Origin: Halalkalicoccus sp. CGA53
Lineage (GTDB): Archaea; Halobacteriota; Halobacteria; Halobacteriales; Halalkalicoccaceae
Reading direction: 5' to 3'
DNA length: 64,000 nt
NCBI RefSeq assembly: GCF_036429475.1
Contig: NZ_CP144125.1
Span: 1,612,001 to 1,676,000, forward strand
How positions within the stretch are numbered: the first letter of the stretch is position 1; each line of letters begins with the position of its first letter. The position numbers and the translations under genes were made by a program. Shown in pieces: positions 41,392 through 50,054 of the stretch. The notes below the pieces were generated by a model. The model had not been told where the DNA came from. It saw only the letters and a program-made list of their open reading frames with translations, and ran no database searches.

Positions 41392-42573
41392 TCACTTCGC
41401 CGTACTCACGATCTTCACCACGTCGCCCTCCTCGAGTTCGTGGTCCTCCCCGATCCGCCGCTTCTCGCGGGCGTCGACCGCGTGGAGGTAGCCGTCGCCG
41501 ATGTCCGAGTGGACGGCGTACGCGAGGTCGCGCGGTGTCGAGCTACGGGGGAGCAGGAACGCGTCGGGGAGGACGTTCCCCTGACCGTCGGTCCACTTCG
41601 ACTCGTTCTGGACCGGATAGGCGGTAAACCGGTCGAGCAGGTCGTAGACCGCGGCGTTCAACGCGCCCTGCACGCCGGTCCCCTCCCAGTGCTCCATCAC
41701 CGCTCCGATCCGCTCCAACCCTGCGCGCTGGGCGTCGCTCACCTCGCCGACGATCTCGAACCCCGGATCGCCGGGATCGTACTCGAGTAGCCCCGCCTCA
41801 GCGCCCTGGCGCAGCGCGAGTTCGCCCTCCGCGGTCGTCGGGATCACGAGCTTCTCTCGCTCGCGCAGGCGCTCGAGGTTCTCCTCGGGGGCGACGTCGG
41901 CCTTGTTCGCGGCGACGACGATCGGCTTGGTGCGGGCGCGGACCGCCCGCGCGAGCGCCTCGCGGTGCTCGTCGGTCCACTCGCGGGGATCGGAGGGGTA
42001 CTTCAGCTCTCGGAGGGTCGCGACGACCTCCGGTTCGGTGGCACCGAAGCCCGTGAGCACGTCCGTGATCGCCGCGTCGATCTCGAAGTCCGGGGTGCGG
42101 GACTGGCGTTCGACGGACTCCCAGTTGCGCTCGACGATCCCCGCGAGCCACATGTCCATCTCCTCCTCGATGAAGTCGATCTCGGAGAGCGGGTCGTACG
42201 TGCCGACCTCGACGGATTCGCCCTCCTCGTTTGTCCCGCCGGCGGCGTCGACGACGGTGATTATGACATCTGCCTCGGTGAGCGCGTCGAGGAACTGGTT
42301 GCCGAGTCCGCGGCCCTCGTGTGCTCCCGGCACCAGTCCCGCGACGTCGATCAGCTGGATCGGGACGTATCGCTTCCCGTCGCGGCAGTGTTCGTTCCCG
42401 CAGCGTTCCTCGCGATCGAGACAGGGACAGCGCGTGCGCACGTAGCTCACGCCCCGGTTAGGGTCGATCGTCGTGAACGGGTAGTTCGCGACGTCGACCT
42501 CGGCACGGGTCGCGGCGGTGTAGAACGTCGACTTGCCCGCGTTGGGCTTGCCGGCGAGCGCGATGGAGATCAT
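41392..42573 (-). CDS. ychF: YchF/OLA1-type translation-associated GTPase/ATPase
   Basis: A 393-residue Obg-family NTPase. G1 is GKPNAGKST (residues 8-16), the switch region is NYPFTTIDPNRG, G3 is DVAGLVPGAHEGRGLGNQFL (about 77), and G4 is VAANKADV. An insertion with CPCLDREERCGNEHC (about 50-65) could bind zinc and is, as I recall, common in archaeal members. The C-terminal TGS-like domain ends in HELEEGDVVKIVSTAK. These proteins bind ribosomes and hydrolyse ATP or GTP in translation quality control. It is divergent from the ATP-grasp gene across 109 bases. Confidence 0.92.
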   Translation of the reverse strand: MISIALAGKPNAGKSTFYTAATRAEVDVANYPFTTIDPNRGVSYVRTRCPCLDREERCGNEHCRDGKRYVPIQLIDVAGLVPGAHEGRGLGNQFLDALTEADVIITVVDAAGGTNEEGESVEVGTYDPLSEIDFIEEEMDMWLAGIVERNWESVERQSRTPDFEIDAAITDVLTGFGATEPEVVATLRELKYPSDPREWTDEHREALARAVRARTKPIVVAANKADVAPEENLERLREREKLVIPTTAEGELALRQGAEAGLLEYDPGDPGFEIVGEVSDAQRAGLERIGAVMEHWEGTGVQGALNAAVYDLLDRFTAYPVQNESKWTDGQGNVLPDAFLLPRSSTPRDLAYAVHSDIGDGYLHAVDAREKRRIGEDHELEEGDVVKIVSTAK

Positions 42574-42682
42574 ACCCCTGAGTCGGGGAAACGGGGGCAA
42601 GCGCCTTTCGGTGGACGTACGCGCTGGCGGTCGGTCGCTCCGGTTCGCGACGGCTTTTACCGCCCGGTGGAGAAGTGACTCC

Positions 42683-43915
42683 ATGGCCGAACAGTTTCAC
42701 TCCACGGAGGGCCTGATCGAACGCCTGGACGACGCCTCGTTCGACCGCCCACCCGCACTCGTCGCGAACGCCCACATCACGGGCCTTGGCGTCGCGCGCG
42801 CGCTCACCAGGTACGACGTTCCGGTGATCGCGCTCGACCGCGACCCGAACGGCGTCGCGACCTCGTCCCGAGCCGTCGACTACGCCGGGGCGGTGACCGA
42901 CCCCCTCACGGACCTCGAGGCGTTCGGCGAGGAGATAGGGGAAATCGCTGCCGCGATCGGTGACGAGCCGGTCGCGTTCGCCTGCATGGACGAGTGGGTC
43001 AACGCCTTCGCCCGCGCCGACCCGGATGGAGTGGCCCTCCCGTTCGCTTCGAGGACCGCGATCGACGCGCTGCTCGACAAGGAGTCGCTCTACACCCTCG
43101 CCGGGGAGCTCGGGGTGCCCGTCCCCGAGACCTACGCGCTCCACGAGACCGATCCGGAGACGGTGATCGAGGCGCTCGGCTTCCCGATGGTCGTCAAACC
43201 CGCGAGAAAACGCGAGGGCGAGGAGGCGCTCGGCTCGAACGTGATCCGGGTGCGGGACGAAGAGGAGTTCGCGGAGGTCGTCGCGACGGCCCGCGAGGTG
43301 GGGATCAGGATCCTCGCCCAGGAGCGCGTCGACGTCGAGGTCGGCGAGGATCGCTCGCTCGCCTCCTACCGCTCGCCCGACGGAGAGGTGCTCTCGGTCG
43401 TCGGCAACGCCCGGGTCAGGAACCCCCGGGAGTTCGGCACCTCCTCGTACGTCGAGGTGGTCGAGGACCCCGGTCTCGGAGCGGGCGCGCTCTCGTTGCT
43501 CGCCGAGGTCGGCTATCACGGCATCAGCGAGTCGGAGTTCGTCTACGACCGCTCGCGCGAGGAGTACGTCCTCCTCGACGTGAACACCCGGCCGTGGAAG
43601 TGGATCGGCCTGCCGGTCGCCGCGGGCGCCGACCTCCCGATGGCGGCCTACAGCGAGGCGACCGGAGAGCCCTTCGCCGCCGGCGAGGTCCGGGAGGCGC
43701 GCTGGGTCTACCTCCCGGACTACCTCCGACTGCTCTCGACCGACCGCTCGTTCGGTGACCTCCTCTCCGGAGCGGACTGGCGTGCGCTCGCCTCCGGCGC
43801 GTTCGAGGAGAACGGAACTCTCACGAGCGGGGTCTACTCGCCGTCGGACCCGGGGCCGATCGCCGACGTGGTTCGGACCGAGTTCACCGACCGACAGTAC
43901 TACTGCTCCTGTTGA
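42683..43915 (+). CDS. ATP-grasp protein (carboxylate-amine ligase-like)
   Basis: A 410-residue ATP-grasp enzyme. The N-terminal pre-ATP-grasp fold covers residues 1-115. The ATP-binding region follows with DKESLYTLAGELGVPVPETY (about 133-152) and FPMVVKPARK (about 171). The metal-binding end is LLDVNTRPWKWIGL (about 300). It should join a carboxylate to an amine or thiol through an acyl phosphate. The D-aspartate/carbamoyl phosphate-type layout fits peptide- or sugar-modifying ligases, but the substrate is unknown. It ends two bases before the convergent regulator gene. Confidence 0.87.
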   Translation: MAEQFHSTEGLIERLDDASFDRPPALVANAHITGLGVARALTRYDVPVIALDRDPNGVATSSRAVDYAGAVTDPLTDLEAFGEEIGEIAAAIGDEPVAFACMDEWVNAFARADPDGVALPFASRTAIDALLDKESLYTLAGELGVPVPETYALHETDPETVIEALGFPMVVKPARKREGEEALGSNVIRVRDEEEFAEVVATAREVGIRILAQERVDVEVGEDRSLASYRSPDGEVLSVVGNARVRNPREFGTSSYVEVVEDPGLGAGALSLLAEVGYHGISESEFVYDRSREEYVLLDVNTRPWKWIGLPVAAGADLPMAAYSEATGEPFAAGEVREARWVYLPDYLRLLSTDRSFGDLLSGADWRALASGAFEENGTLTSGVYSPSDPGPIADVVRTEFTDRQYYCSC

Positions 43916-43916
43916 A

Positions 43917-44288
43917 TCAGGCGGTCTCGCTTCCCTCCGCGAGGACGCCCGTTTCCAGTTCCCTCGCGGCCGCGAGCAGCCGATCCAGCCCGGCCGGCCA
44001 GTCCCGACCCACGATCTCCCCCGAGCGCTCGTCGTACTCGATGAGACCCCCCTGTTCGAGCCTCGGCAGGTGGACGTGATGGAGGCCGATCTCGAACGCC
44101 CGCCAGTCCTCACCCCGTCCCCGCCGCTCGTGCAGGATGCGCTGTATCGAGGTCCGCCCGTCCTGCTGGAGCCGGGTCAGCACCAGTCGCCGACCCGGAT
44201 CCCGCAGGAGGTCGAACAGCGTGTCGACCTCGTCCGACCCCTCCGGTCGGTACGTCCCCGTTCCCCGGTATCCCCTCTCGTCGGACAT
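43917..44288 (-). CDS. Winged-helix regulator (DUF7344-like)
   Basis: A 123-residue protein. Residues 20-95 form a winged helix (DEVDTLFDLLRDPGRRLVLT, then VHLPRLEQGGLIEYDERSGE). This is the arrangement of the haloarchaeal DUF7344 family of transcription factors, in which the first helix DTLFDLL is typical. The rest is a C-terminal helix with an acidic end. The A/T-rich upstream region (44289-44350) holds promoter elements for this gene. The target genes are unknown; the convergent ATP-grasp gene is a candidate. Confidence 0.8.
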   Translation of the reverse strand: MSDERGYRGTGTYRPEGSDEVDTLFDLLRDPGRRLVLTRLQQDGRTSIQRILHERRGRGEDWRAFEIGLHHVHLPRLEQGGLIEYDERSGEIVGRDWPAGLDRLLAAARELETGVLAEGSETA

Positions 44289-44388
44289 GCTGTTATCATT
44301 GTACTACCAGCTATTAACTTTACTCGTTTATTTGAGATCAAACATATCATACGGGATCGGTAGTGAACCTCCGCGACCCGAACCCGAC

Positions 44389-44396
44389 GTATAAGC
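44389..44396 (+). promoter_or_regulatory. TATA box of the NtaA-type monooxygenase gene
   Basis: GTATAAGC is centred about 27 bases before the ATG at 44419, which gives a leaderless transcript. Confidence 0.5.
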
Positions 44397-44418
44397 CGAC
44401 CCCGACCGAACCGGTCGC

Positions 44419-45807
44419 ATGGACGGCGAACACCTCCACCTGAACCTCTTCACGATGTGTTCGGTCGAACACGTGAGCCCCGGCTCGTGGCGGTACCCGG
44501 GCGATCAGTCCCATCGGTATCTCGATCGATCCTACTGGACGGAGGTCGCCCGCACCGCCGAGCGCGGCGGCTTCGACGCGGTCTTCTTCGCGGACGTCCG
44601 GGGGGTCTACGACGTCTACGGCGGCTCCCGGGAGGCCGCGCTCCGACACGCGATCCAGACCCCTTCGGGCCACCCGCAGGCGCTGATCCCCGCGATGGCG
44701 GAGGTGACCGACTCGCTGGGCTTCGCCGTCACCCGTTCGACGACCTACACCCACCCCTACCAGCTCGCCCGCGAGTTCTCCACGCTCGACGCGCTCACCG
44801 ATGGCAGGGTCGCGTTCAACGTCGTCACCTCGTACTTGGAGAGCGCCGCCCGGAACCTCGGGCTCGAGCGGCGGATGGACCACGACGACCGCTACGACCG
44901 CGCCGACGAGTTCATGGACGTCTGCTACCGGCTTTGGGAGGGGAGTTGGGAGGACGAGGCGGTCGTTCGCGACCGCGAGAACGGGGTCTTCACCGATCCC
45001 GAGAGGGTCCACCCGATCGAGTTCGAGGGCGAGTTCTTCTCCGTGCCGGGCCCCCACGGCTGTGAGCCGACCCCACAGCGGACGCCCGTCATCTACCAGG
45101 CCGGCTCCTCGGATCGGGGTCGGGAGTTCGCCACCCGCCACGCGGAGGCGGTGTTCGTGAGTCACCCGACCGAACGCGGCGTCGGCGAGTACGTGCGGGA
45201 CATGCGCGAACGTGCGGCCGGGGCGGGTCGCGACCCCGACTCCCTCGCGTTCTTCCCGGGGATCGTCCCGATCGTCGGCGAGACAGCGGAGCTCGCGGAG
45301 GCGAAGTACGAGAGCTACAAAGACTCGATCGACACCGAGGCGGTGCTCACGCTCCTGAGCGGGTTCATGGACATGGACCTCTCCGAACTCGACCCCGACC
45401 AGAAGGTCGAGCACATCGAGACCGAGGCGATCCAGGGAGCGGTGAACGCGTTCACGACGAGCGACCCCGACCGGGAGTGGACGGTGCGCGAGATGGCGCA
45501 GTTCGCGGGGCTGGGATCGACCTCGCCGGTTCTGGTCGGAACCGGTAGGGAGATCGCCGACGAGATCGAGTACTGGTTCCGGGAGGTGGGTGTCGACGGC
45601 TTCAACGTCAAGGAGATCGTCCGACCGGGATCGCTGGTCGACTTCGTCGATCTGGTGGTACCGGAACTCAGGGAGCGGGGGCTGCTCGCGGGGATCGACG
45701 AGCGGACGAGCGGGACGCTCCGGGAGACGACGTTCGGGCGGTCGCGCCTGCCGGAGGACCACCCGGGACGGCGCGGCGCGCTGGCCGGGATGGGCCGGAG
45801 TAGCTAG
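44419..45807 (+). CDS. FMN-dependent monooxygenase of the NtaA/SnaA/DszA family
   Basis: A 462-residue luciferase-like monooxygenase. The N-terminal part has the family segments SWRYPGDQSHRYLDRSYWTE (about 25) and FDAVFFADVRGVYDVYGGS (about 53), then HPYQLAREFSTLDALTDGRV and FNVVTSYLESAARNLG. The central KQRTPVIYQAGSS-like segment reads PQRTPVIYQAGSSDRGREFA. Such enzymes use FMNH2 from a partner reductase to oxidise nitrilotriacetate, antibiotics or organosulfur compounds. No flavin reductase is adjacent. Its last four bases overlap the stop of the small convergent gene. Confidence 0.9.
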   Translation: MDGEHLHLNLFTMCSVEHVSPGSWRYPGDQSHRYLDRSYWTEVARTAERGGFDAVFFADVRGVYDVYGGSREAALRHAIQTPSGHPQALIPAMAEVTDSLGFAVTRSTTYTHPYQLAREFSTLDALTDGRVAFNVVTSYLESAARNLGLERRMDHDDRYDRADEFMDVCYRLWEGSWEDEAVVRDRENGVFTDPERVHPIEFEGEFFSVPGPHGCEPTPQRTPVIYQAGSSDRGREFATRHAEAVFVSHPTERGVGEYVRDMRERAAGAGRDPDSLAFFPGIVPIVGETAELAEAKYESYKDSIDTEAVLTLLSGFMDMDLSELDPDQKVEHIETEAIQGAVNAFTTSDPDREWTVREMAQFAGLGSTSPVLVGTGREIADEIEYWFREVGVDGFNVKEIVRPGSLVDFVDLVVPELRERGLLAGIDERTSGTLRETTFGRSRLPEDHPGRRGALAGMGRSS

Positions 45808-45929
45808 ACGAGATCCGAGAGTGAGAACTCGCGCTCGCAGTCGGGACAGTAGTAGCTGTCGAGGTCTCGTTTCTGGACGCCCTCCACACGCTCGCAGAAC
45901 GGACAGGCGATGTCGACGACCGAGGCCAT
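45804..45929 (-). CDS. Tiny zinc-ribbon protein
   Basis: A 41-residue protein, starting MASVVDIACPFCERVEGVQK, with CPFC and CPDC knuckles 20 residues apart and an acidic end (FSLSDLV). That is one complete zinc ribbon and nothing else. It overlaps the monooxygenase tail-to-tail by four bases, so its own stop codon is fixed by a compact arrangement. Similar one-ribbon proteins are common in haloarchaea. The role is unknown, perhaps in nucleic acid or protein binding. Confidence 0.65.
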   Translation of the reverse strand: MASVVDIACPFCERVEGVQKRDLDSYYCPDCEREFSLSDLV

Positions 45930-45970
45930 ACGGGGGCTTCGACGGACACCGAAATAGCTCCTGTGACGTC

Positions 45971-46402
45971 TCAGTCTCCAGTCGGCAGCCGGCTCTGCAC
46001 GGATTCCGCCCCCGCGACGCGTGCTTCGTGGTCGAGCAGTCGCCGCTTCGTCGTCACGCCGTCGGCAGCGGAGTAGCCCCGGAGCGAGTCGTCGCTCCCG
46101 ACGACGCGGTGACACGGGATCACGATCGGGACCGGGTTCCGTCCGCAGGCCTGCCCGACGGCGATCGGACTCGTGTCGAGATCAGCGGCGAGCGCGCCGT
46201 ACGTGCGAGTCTCGCCGCAGGGTATCCCCGCCATCGCCCGCATCACCCGGCCGGTGAGGTCGTCCGGAAACGCGACCGTCAGGTCGAACGCTCTGCGCTC
46301 GCCGCGTTCGTACTCCCCTACCTGCCGTCGGATCTCGTCGGTCGACTCCTCGACGTAGCGTTCGTCGATCCCGATCGTCGTTCCGAAGGCCGTGATCTGC
46401 AT
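45971..46402 (-). CDS. ogt: Methylated-DNA-protein-cysteine methyltransferase
   Basis: A 143-residue O6-alkylguanine repair protein. The suicidal cysteine lies in IPCHRVVGSDDSLRGYSA (about residues 97-114). The DNA-recognition helix segment is CGETRTYGALAADLD (about 61), and GQACGRNPVP is the family loop with the Asn hinge region. It moves an alkyl group from O6-guanine onto itself. The ATG at 46402 (MQITAFG) is preferred to a GTG three codons earlier. It lies 41 bases from the tiny zinc-ribbon gene on the same strand. Confidence 0.92.
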   Translation of the reverse strand: MQITAFGTTIGIDERYVEESTDEIRRQVGEYERGERRAFDLTVAFPDDLTGRVMRAMAGIPCGETRTYGALAADLDTSPIAVGQACGRNPVPIVIPCHRVVGSDDSLRGYSAADGVTTKRRLLDHEARVAGAESVQSRLPTGD

Positions 46403-46524
46403 CGGACTCACTGTCCGAACGTACGACGACGAACGTATAACTCGGTTCCCCTTACCCAGTTCGACCGGGACTGCGCGCCTTATTACCGCGCGTGTACTGA
46501 GAGAGGGAGAGGACGATCCACCGG

Positions 46525-47142
46525 ATGATGCCCTGGGAACACGTGATCATCGGGTACATCGCGTACTCGGTAGTCGTCCACCTGGTCTACCGCGACTCGC
46601 CGACCGCGGGCGAGACGGTCGTGGTCGTAATCGCCTCGGTTCTCCCCGACGCCATCGACAAGCCGCTCGCCTGGGAGTTCGGCGTCTTCGCGGGCGGCTA
46701 CGCCCTCGGCCACTCGGTCTTCTTCGCGGTCCCTCTCGCGCTCGTCGTGGGGGCGCTCGCCTCCCGCCTGGGTCGTCCGCGGATCGGGGTGGCGTTCGCG
46801 ATCGGCTACCTGCTCCACCTCCCGTTCGACGTGCTCCCGGGCTTCCTCCGCGAGGGGGAGCTGAAGATCGACCGGCTGCTCTGGCCGGTCAGAGAGCGGG
46901 GCGGGAGCCCCGGTGCGGGCTTTCGCGAGGAGCTCATCGAGAACGTCGTCCCGTACGCGCGAGCGATCCTCGAACCCGATCCCTCGCCGTACGCGCTGGT
47001 CCTGTTCGGAACACTGCTCCTCGTGGCACTGCTCTGGGTCTACGACGGGATGCCCGTCGCTCGCGAGGCGTACGTGTTCGCCCGGAGGAGGGTTCGAGCG
47101 AGCGGTTCCGACGCTGCGGAGAGGAGCGGGCGGGACCGGTGA
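46525..47142 (+). CDS. Membrane-bound metal-dependent hydrolase-like protein (YdjM type)
   Basis: A 205-residue integral membrane protein with four or five hydrophobic helices. The start MMPWEHVIIGYIAYSVVVHL carries a conserved histidine. VLPDAIDKPLAW (about residue 40) and GGYALGHSVFF (about 58) give a DxxD and a His, and LLHLPFDVLPG (about 96) gives a second His and Asp. This matches the LexA-regulated YdjM/YvsG-like family. Haloarchaeal copies have no known substrate. The acidic loop after helix four is long. Confidence 0.75.
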   Translation: MMPWEHVIIGYIAYSVVVHLVYRDSPTAGETVVVVIASVLPDAIDKPLAWEFGVFAGGYALGHSVFFAVPLALVVGALASRLGRPRIGVAFAIGYLLHLPFDVLPGFLREGELKIDRLLWPVRERGGSPGAGFREELIENVVPYARAILEPDPSPYALVLFGTLLLVALLWVYDGMPVAREAYVFARRRVRASGSDAAERSGRDR

Positions 47143-47174
47143 TCGGTCGACGCCGTCGAACCGTCGACGCGGAC

Positions 47175-47912
47175 TCAGGGGAGCCGGATCGCCATCATCA
47201 CCTCGTCGGCGTAGTGGCCGTTGATCTTGTAGTGGTCCTCTCGCACCGCCTCGACCTCCCAGCCCTGTTCCTCGAGGAACGCGATCGCCTCCTCGTTCGT
47301 CGCGGGCACGCTCTGGTAGACCCGCTCGTAGCCCTGCGAGCCGGCCCACTCGAGCCCGCGGTTGAGCAGGTGGCTCCCGATCCCCCTGCTCCGGTACTCG
47401 TCGATGACCCCGACGGTGAGTTCGGCGGTGTGGCTCAGCTTCTCCAGTTCAGAACCGTGGATGTGGACCCAGCCGACGACCTCCTCGCCGACGGTGGCGA
47501 CGAAGAACATCCGCGACTCGATCTCGTTGTGTCTGAGCAGCGCGTCCTGGTGGTCGATCTCGTCGGCGACCGTCTCGGCGACGATGTACGTGCCCGCCTC
47601 CGCGACCTGCCGGATCGCGCCGACGATCCCCGCCAGGTCCTCCTGGCGGGCGGGTCGGATCGCGAACTCGACGTCCTCGGCCCGGTGTTCCTCGCGTTCG
47701 CCACCGTCGAGCGAGACGCGGAAACTCCCGCTCTCGTCGGCCTCGATCCGGCCGTCGCGTTTGAGGATCGCGACGTGGTGGCGCAGCCCTCCGGGATCGA
47801 TCTTCAGCTCGCGTTCGAGTTCGCCGAGCGTCGCCGAGCCGTGGCGTTCGACGTAGCCGTAGATCCGTTTCCTGTCCTCGTGGCCGAAGCGAAGGCTCTC
47901 TCTCCCTGCCAT
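47175..47912 (-). CDS. GNAT acetyltransferase with N-terminal winged helix
   Basis: A 245-residue fusion. Residues 8-72 are a winged helix (RKRIYGYVERHGSATLGELE, then IDPGGLRHHVAILKRDGRIE), as in ArsR/MarR-like regulators. Residues 82-225 are a GNAT domain with the acetyl-CoA loop DEYRSRGIGSHLLNRGLEWA (about 170-189) and NEEAIAFLEEQGWEVE. The combination suggests an acetyltransferase that is recruited to DNA or senses a ligand. It may modify amino acids, antibiotics or proteins. Its start lies about 25 bases after the stop-free spacer of the next operon. Confidence 0.88.
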   Translation of the reverse strand: MAGRESLRFGHEDRKRIYGYVERHGSATLGELERELKIDPGGLRHHVAILKRDGRIEADESGSFRVSLDGGEREEHRAEDVEFAIRPARQEDLAGIVGAIRQVAEAGTYIVAETVADEIDHQDALLRHNEIESRMFFVATVGEEVVGWVHIHGSELEKLSHTAELTVGVIDEYRSRGIGSHLLNRGLEWAGSQGYERVYQSVPATNEEAIAFLEEQGWEVEAVREDHYKINGHYADEVMMAIRLP

Positions 47913-47937
47913 GGGCTGGTATACCCTACCAGTTCAC

Positions 47938-48312
47938 TTAACCGTTGTCGCTTTCCGGGACGCCGGTGAGGATCTGGGCCGTGTCGTGGACGTTCTCGGT
48001 GTCGATCAGTGCCTCCGCGGCGGTCCGGATCGAGACCTCCGGATCCAGCTCGACGCCGTAGCAGGCGGCGTAGAGCGCGAACCAGTCGTTCATCGCCCCT
48101 TCGAGCGTTCGAAACGCCTCCGGCGAGAACTCGGTGTACCGCCCTCCGGTGCGACCCTCGACGTAGAGCCAGATCGCCTGGCCCGCCCCCTCGCGAAGAT
48201 ACGCGAGCGCTTCCTCCCGATCCGGCGGCTCCTCCGGCGGTTCGAACCGCTCACGGTCCGCCTCGGCACGCGAGGCGAGCTCCTCGACCTCCCGGGCGAC
48301 CCAGCTCTCCAT
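47938..48312 (-). CDS. Uncharacterised last gene of the etf operon
   Basis: A 124-residue acidic, mostly helical protein. It starts MESWVAREVEELASRAEADR, with EALAYLREGAGQAIWLYVEG and MNDWFALYAACYGVELDPEV in the middle. The tail HDTAQILTGV could be a short amphipathic helix. The single Cys and the aromatic-rich WFALYAACYGV are notable. Its ATG shares a base with the stop of the dehydrogenase gene (TGATG), so it is translated with the electron-transfer flavoprotein proteins. I recognise no family. It may assist assembly or membrane docking of that complex. Confidence 0.72.
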   Translation of the reverse strand: MESWVAREVEELASRAEADRERFEPPEEPPDREEALAYLREGAGQAIWLYVEGRTGGRYTEFSPEAFRTLEGAMNDWFALYAACYGVELDPEVSIRTAAEALIDTENVHDTAQILTGVPESDNG

Positions 48313-50054
48313 CAGCCCTGCTTGAACTCGACGCCCTTCCCGCCGCGCGGGTGTTCCCAGTGGGTGTCTGCGATCACCGCACAGGTGCCACACTCGACAC
48401 ACGGCTGTGTGTCGAGGCTGACGAGCCGTTCCTCGCTCCCGTTCGTCTGGACCACCTCCTCGCGATAGCAGCCCCCACCGAACTCCATCGCGCTCACCGG
48501 ACAGGCGGTCACGGCGGTCCCGCTGGCCTGCCAGGAGTTGTCGAGAAGCTCGATGTGTGGGTTGCCGATGTCGGTGTCGTAGGTCAGGTCGCCGATGCGC
48601 TCCTCGAGCGACGGCGGCTCGATCTCTCGGTCCGCGGTGACCCGCTCGCCGATCTCCTCGGCGATCACCGTCGGCATCGTCACGTACGGCGTCCGCGTGT
48701 CGGGTACGATCGACGAGAGCGTCGGCGAGCTGTAGAGGCGCTGGAGCCGGCCCCCGATGGTCGAGACCGCCTTCCGCCCGACCCGCGAGGCGACCACGCG
48801 GTCGGCGGCCCGCTCGGCCGGCCCGCGTTCGCCGACCGCTGCCGACGCCCGGTAGCCCCTCGGTCGAAGCTTCGCCATCACGCCCTCCGAGCGGAGTTTC
48901 TCGGCGTAGTACTCGCCCGCTCTGTGTGGCTCGCCACGCGTACGTGCCTCGACGAACGCCTCAGCGGCGAGCGCGCCCGCGGACACCGCGTGGTTCATCC
49001 CCTTGATGATCGGCCCCTGGGCCTGCATCTGACCGGCGGCGTCACCGACCACCACGAGCCGATCCTCGTGTGGCTCCGGGTGCGCTACCTTCTTCGAGTC
49101 GGGAACGAGCTTCGCCGAGTACTCGCGCTCGTCGTACTCGCCCCGGAACCACTGGTCCAGGAGTGGGTGGGTGAGCAGCGCGTCGAGCAGTTCGTGCGGT
49201 TCGGCGCGCTCCTCTGCGAGGCTGTCGAGGTGGAACACCGTCCCGATCGAGAGCGAGGCCTGGTTCGTGTAGAGGAACCCGCCACCACGGACGCCCTCGA
49301 AGAGGTCGCCCGAGACGAGGTGGGCGACGCCCTCGCCCTCGTCGATCCCGAACCGGTCGTCTATCGTCCCCGAGTCCATCTCGACGACGGCCTTCACGCC
49401 CTGGAACCAGTCCTCGGGGTTCTCCCAGTCCATCAGGCCCGCGTCGCGGGCGAGTTCGGAGTTGACGCCGTCGGCCGCGACGATCAGATCCGCGGTGACG
49501 GGATCGAGTTCGTCGAACGTGACGCCGACGATCTCGCCGTCCTCCCTGAGCAGGCCGTTCGCACGGACCCCGCTGAGCACGCCGCCGCCGGTCTCTCTGG
49601 TCATCTCGTGGACCTGCGCTTCGAGCCAGGAGTCCATCTTCCTCCGCAAGACGGCGTCGGACCACTCCGTGTCGTGCTCGTGGAGGTCGGTGATGTCGAA
49701 CGTCGCCACCTTCTCGCCGGCGACGTTGTGGATGTAGTACTCCGTGATCGGCCGTTCGGCGGCCTCCTCCCTGAACCCCGGGAAGAGCCCGTCGATCGTG
49801 TACGGCGCGGACTCCTCGGCGTAGAGCAGGCCACCCGAAACGTTCTTTGAGCCGGCCTCGACGCCGCGTTCGATCACCAGCGTCTCGACGCCGTTTCGCG
49901 AGAGCGCCGCCGCCGCGGCCGCCCCACCGGGTCCGCAGCCGACGACGATCGCCTCGTAGTGTTCGTACTCCTCCTCGCTTCCGACGTCGGTCGTCTCTCC
50001 CCAGTCGGCCGCCTCCGCGGCCGCACCCTCGGGGTCTCGTTCCGCGTCCGCCAT
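48312..50054 (-). CDS. fixC: ETF:quinone oxidoreductase (FixC) fused to a ferredoxin-like FixX part
   Basis: A 580-residue flavoprotein. The FAD motif GCGPGGAAAAAALSRNG lies at residues 37-53. SRKNVSGGLL-like sequence (NVSGGLLYAEESAP) and GDAAGQMQAQGPIIKGMNHA (about 345) are typical of FixC/ETF-QO. The last 120 residues contain the iron-sulfur-type region: TACPVSAMEFGGGC (about 514) and PCVECGTCAVIA (about 554). That equals a fused FixX. It takes electrons from EtfAB and reduces menaquinone at the membrane. It follows etfA directly (TGA then ATG). Confidence 0.93.
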   Translation of the reverse strand: MADAERDPEGAAAEAADWGETTDVGSEEEYEHYEAIVVGCGPGGAAAAAALSRNGVETLVIERGVEAGSKNVSGGLLYAEESAPYTIDGLFPGFREEAAERPITEYYIHNVAGEKVATFDITDLHEHDTEWSDAVLRRKMDSWLEAQVHEMTRETGGGVLSGVRANGLLREDGEIVGVTFDELDPVTADLIVAADGVNSELARDAGLMDWENPEDWFQGVKAVVEMDSGTIDDRFGIDEGEGVAHLVSGDLFEGVRGGGFLYTNQASLSIGTVFHLDSLAEERAEPHELLDALLTHPLLDQWFRGEYDEREYSAKLVPDSKKVAHPEPHEDRLVVVGDAAGQMQAQGPIIKGMNHAVSAGALAAEAFVEARTRGEPHRAGEYYAEKLRSEGVMAKLRPRGYRASAAVGERGPAERAADRVVASRVGRKAVSTIGGRLQRLYSSPTLSSIVPDTRTPYVTMPTVIAEEIGERVTADREIEPPSLEERIGDLTYDTDIGNPHIELLDNSWQASGTAVTACPVSAMEFGGGCYREEVVQTNGSEERLVSLDTQPCVECGTCAVIADTHWEHPRGGKGVEFKQG

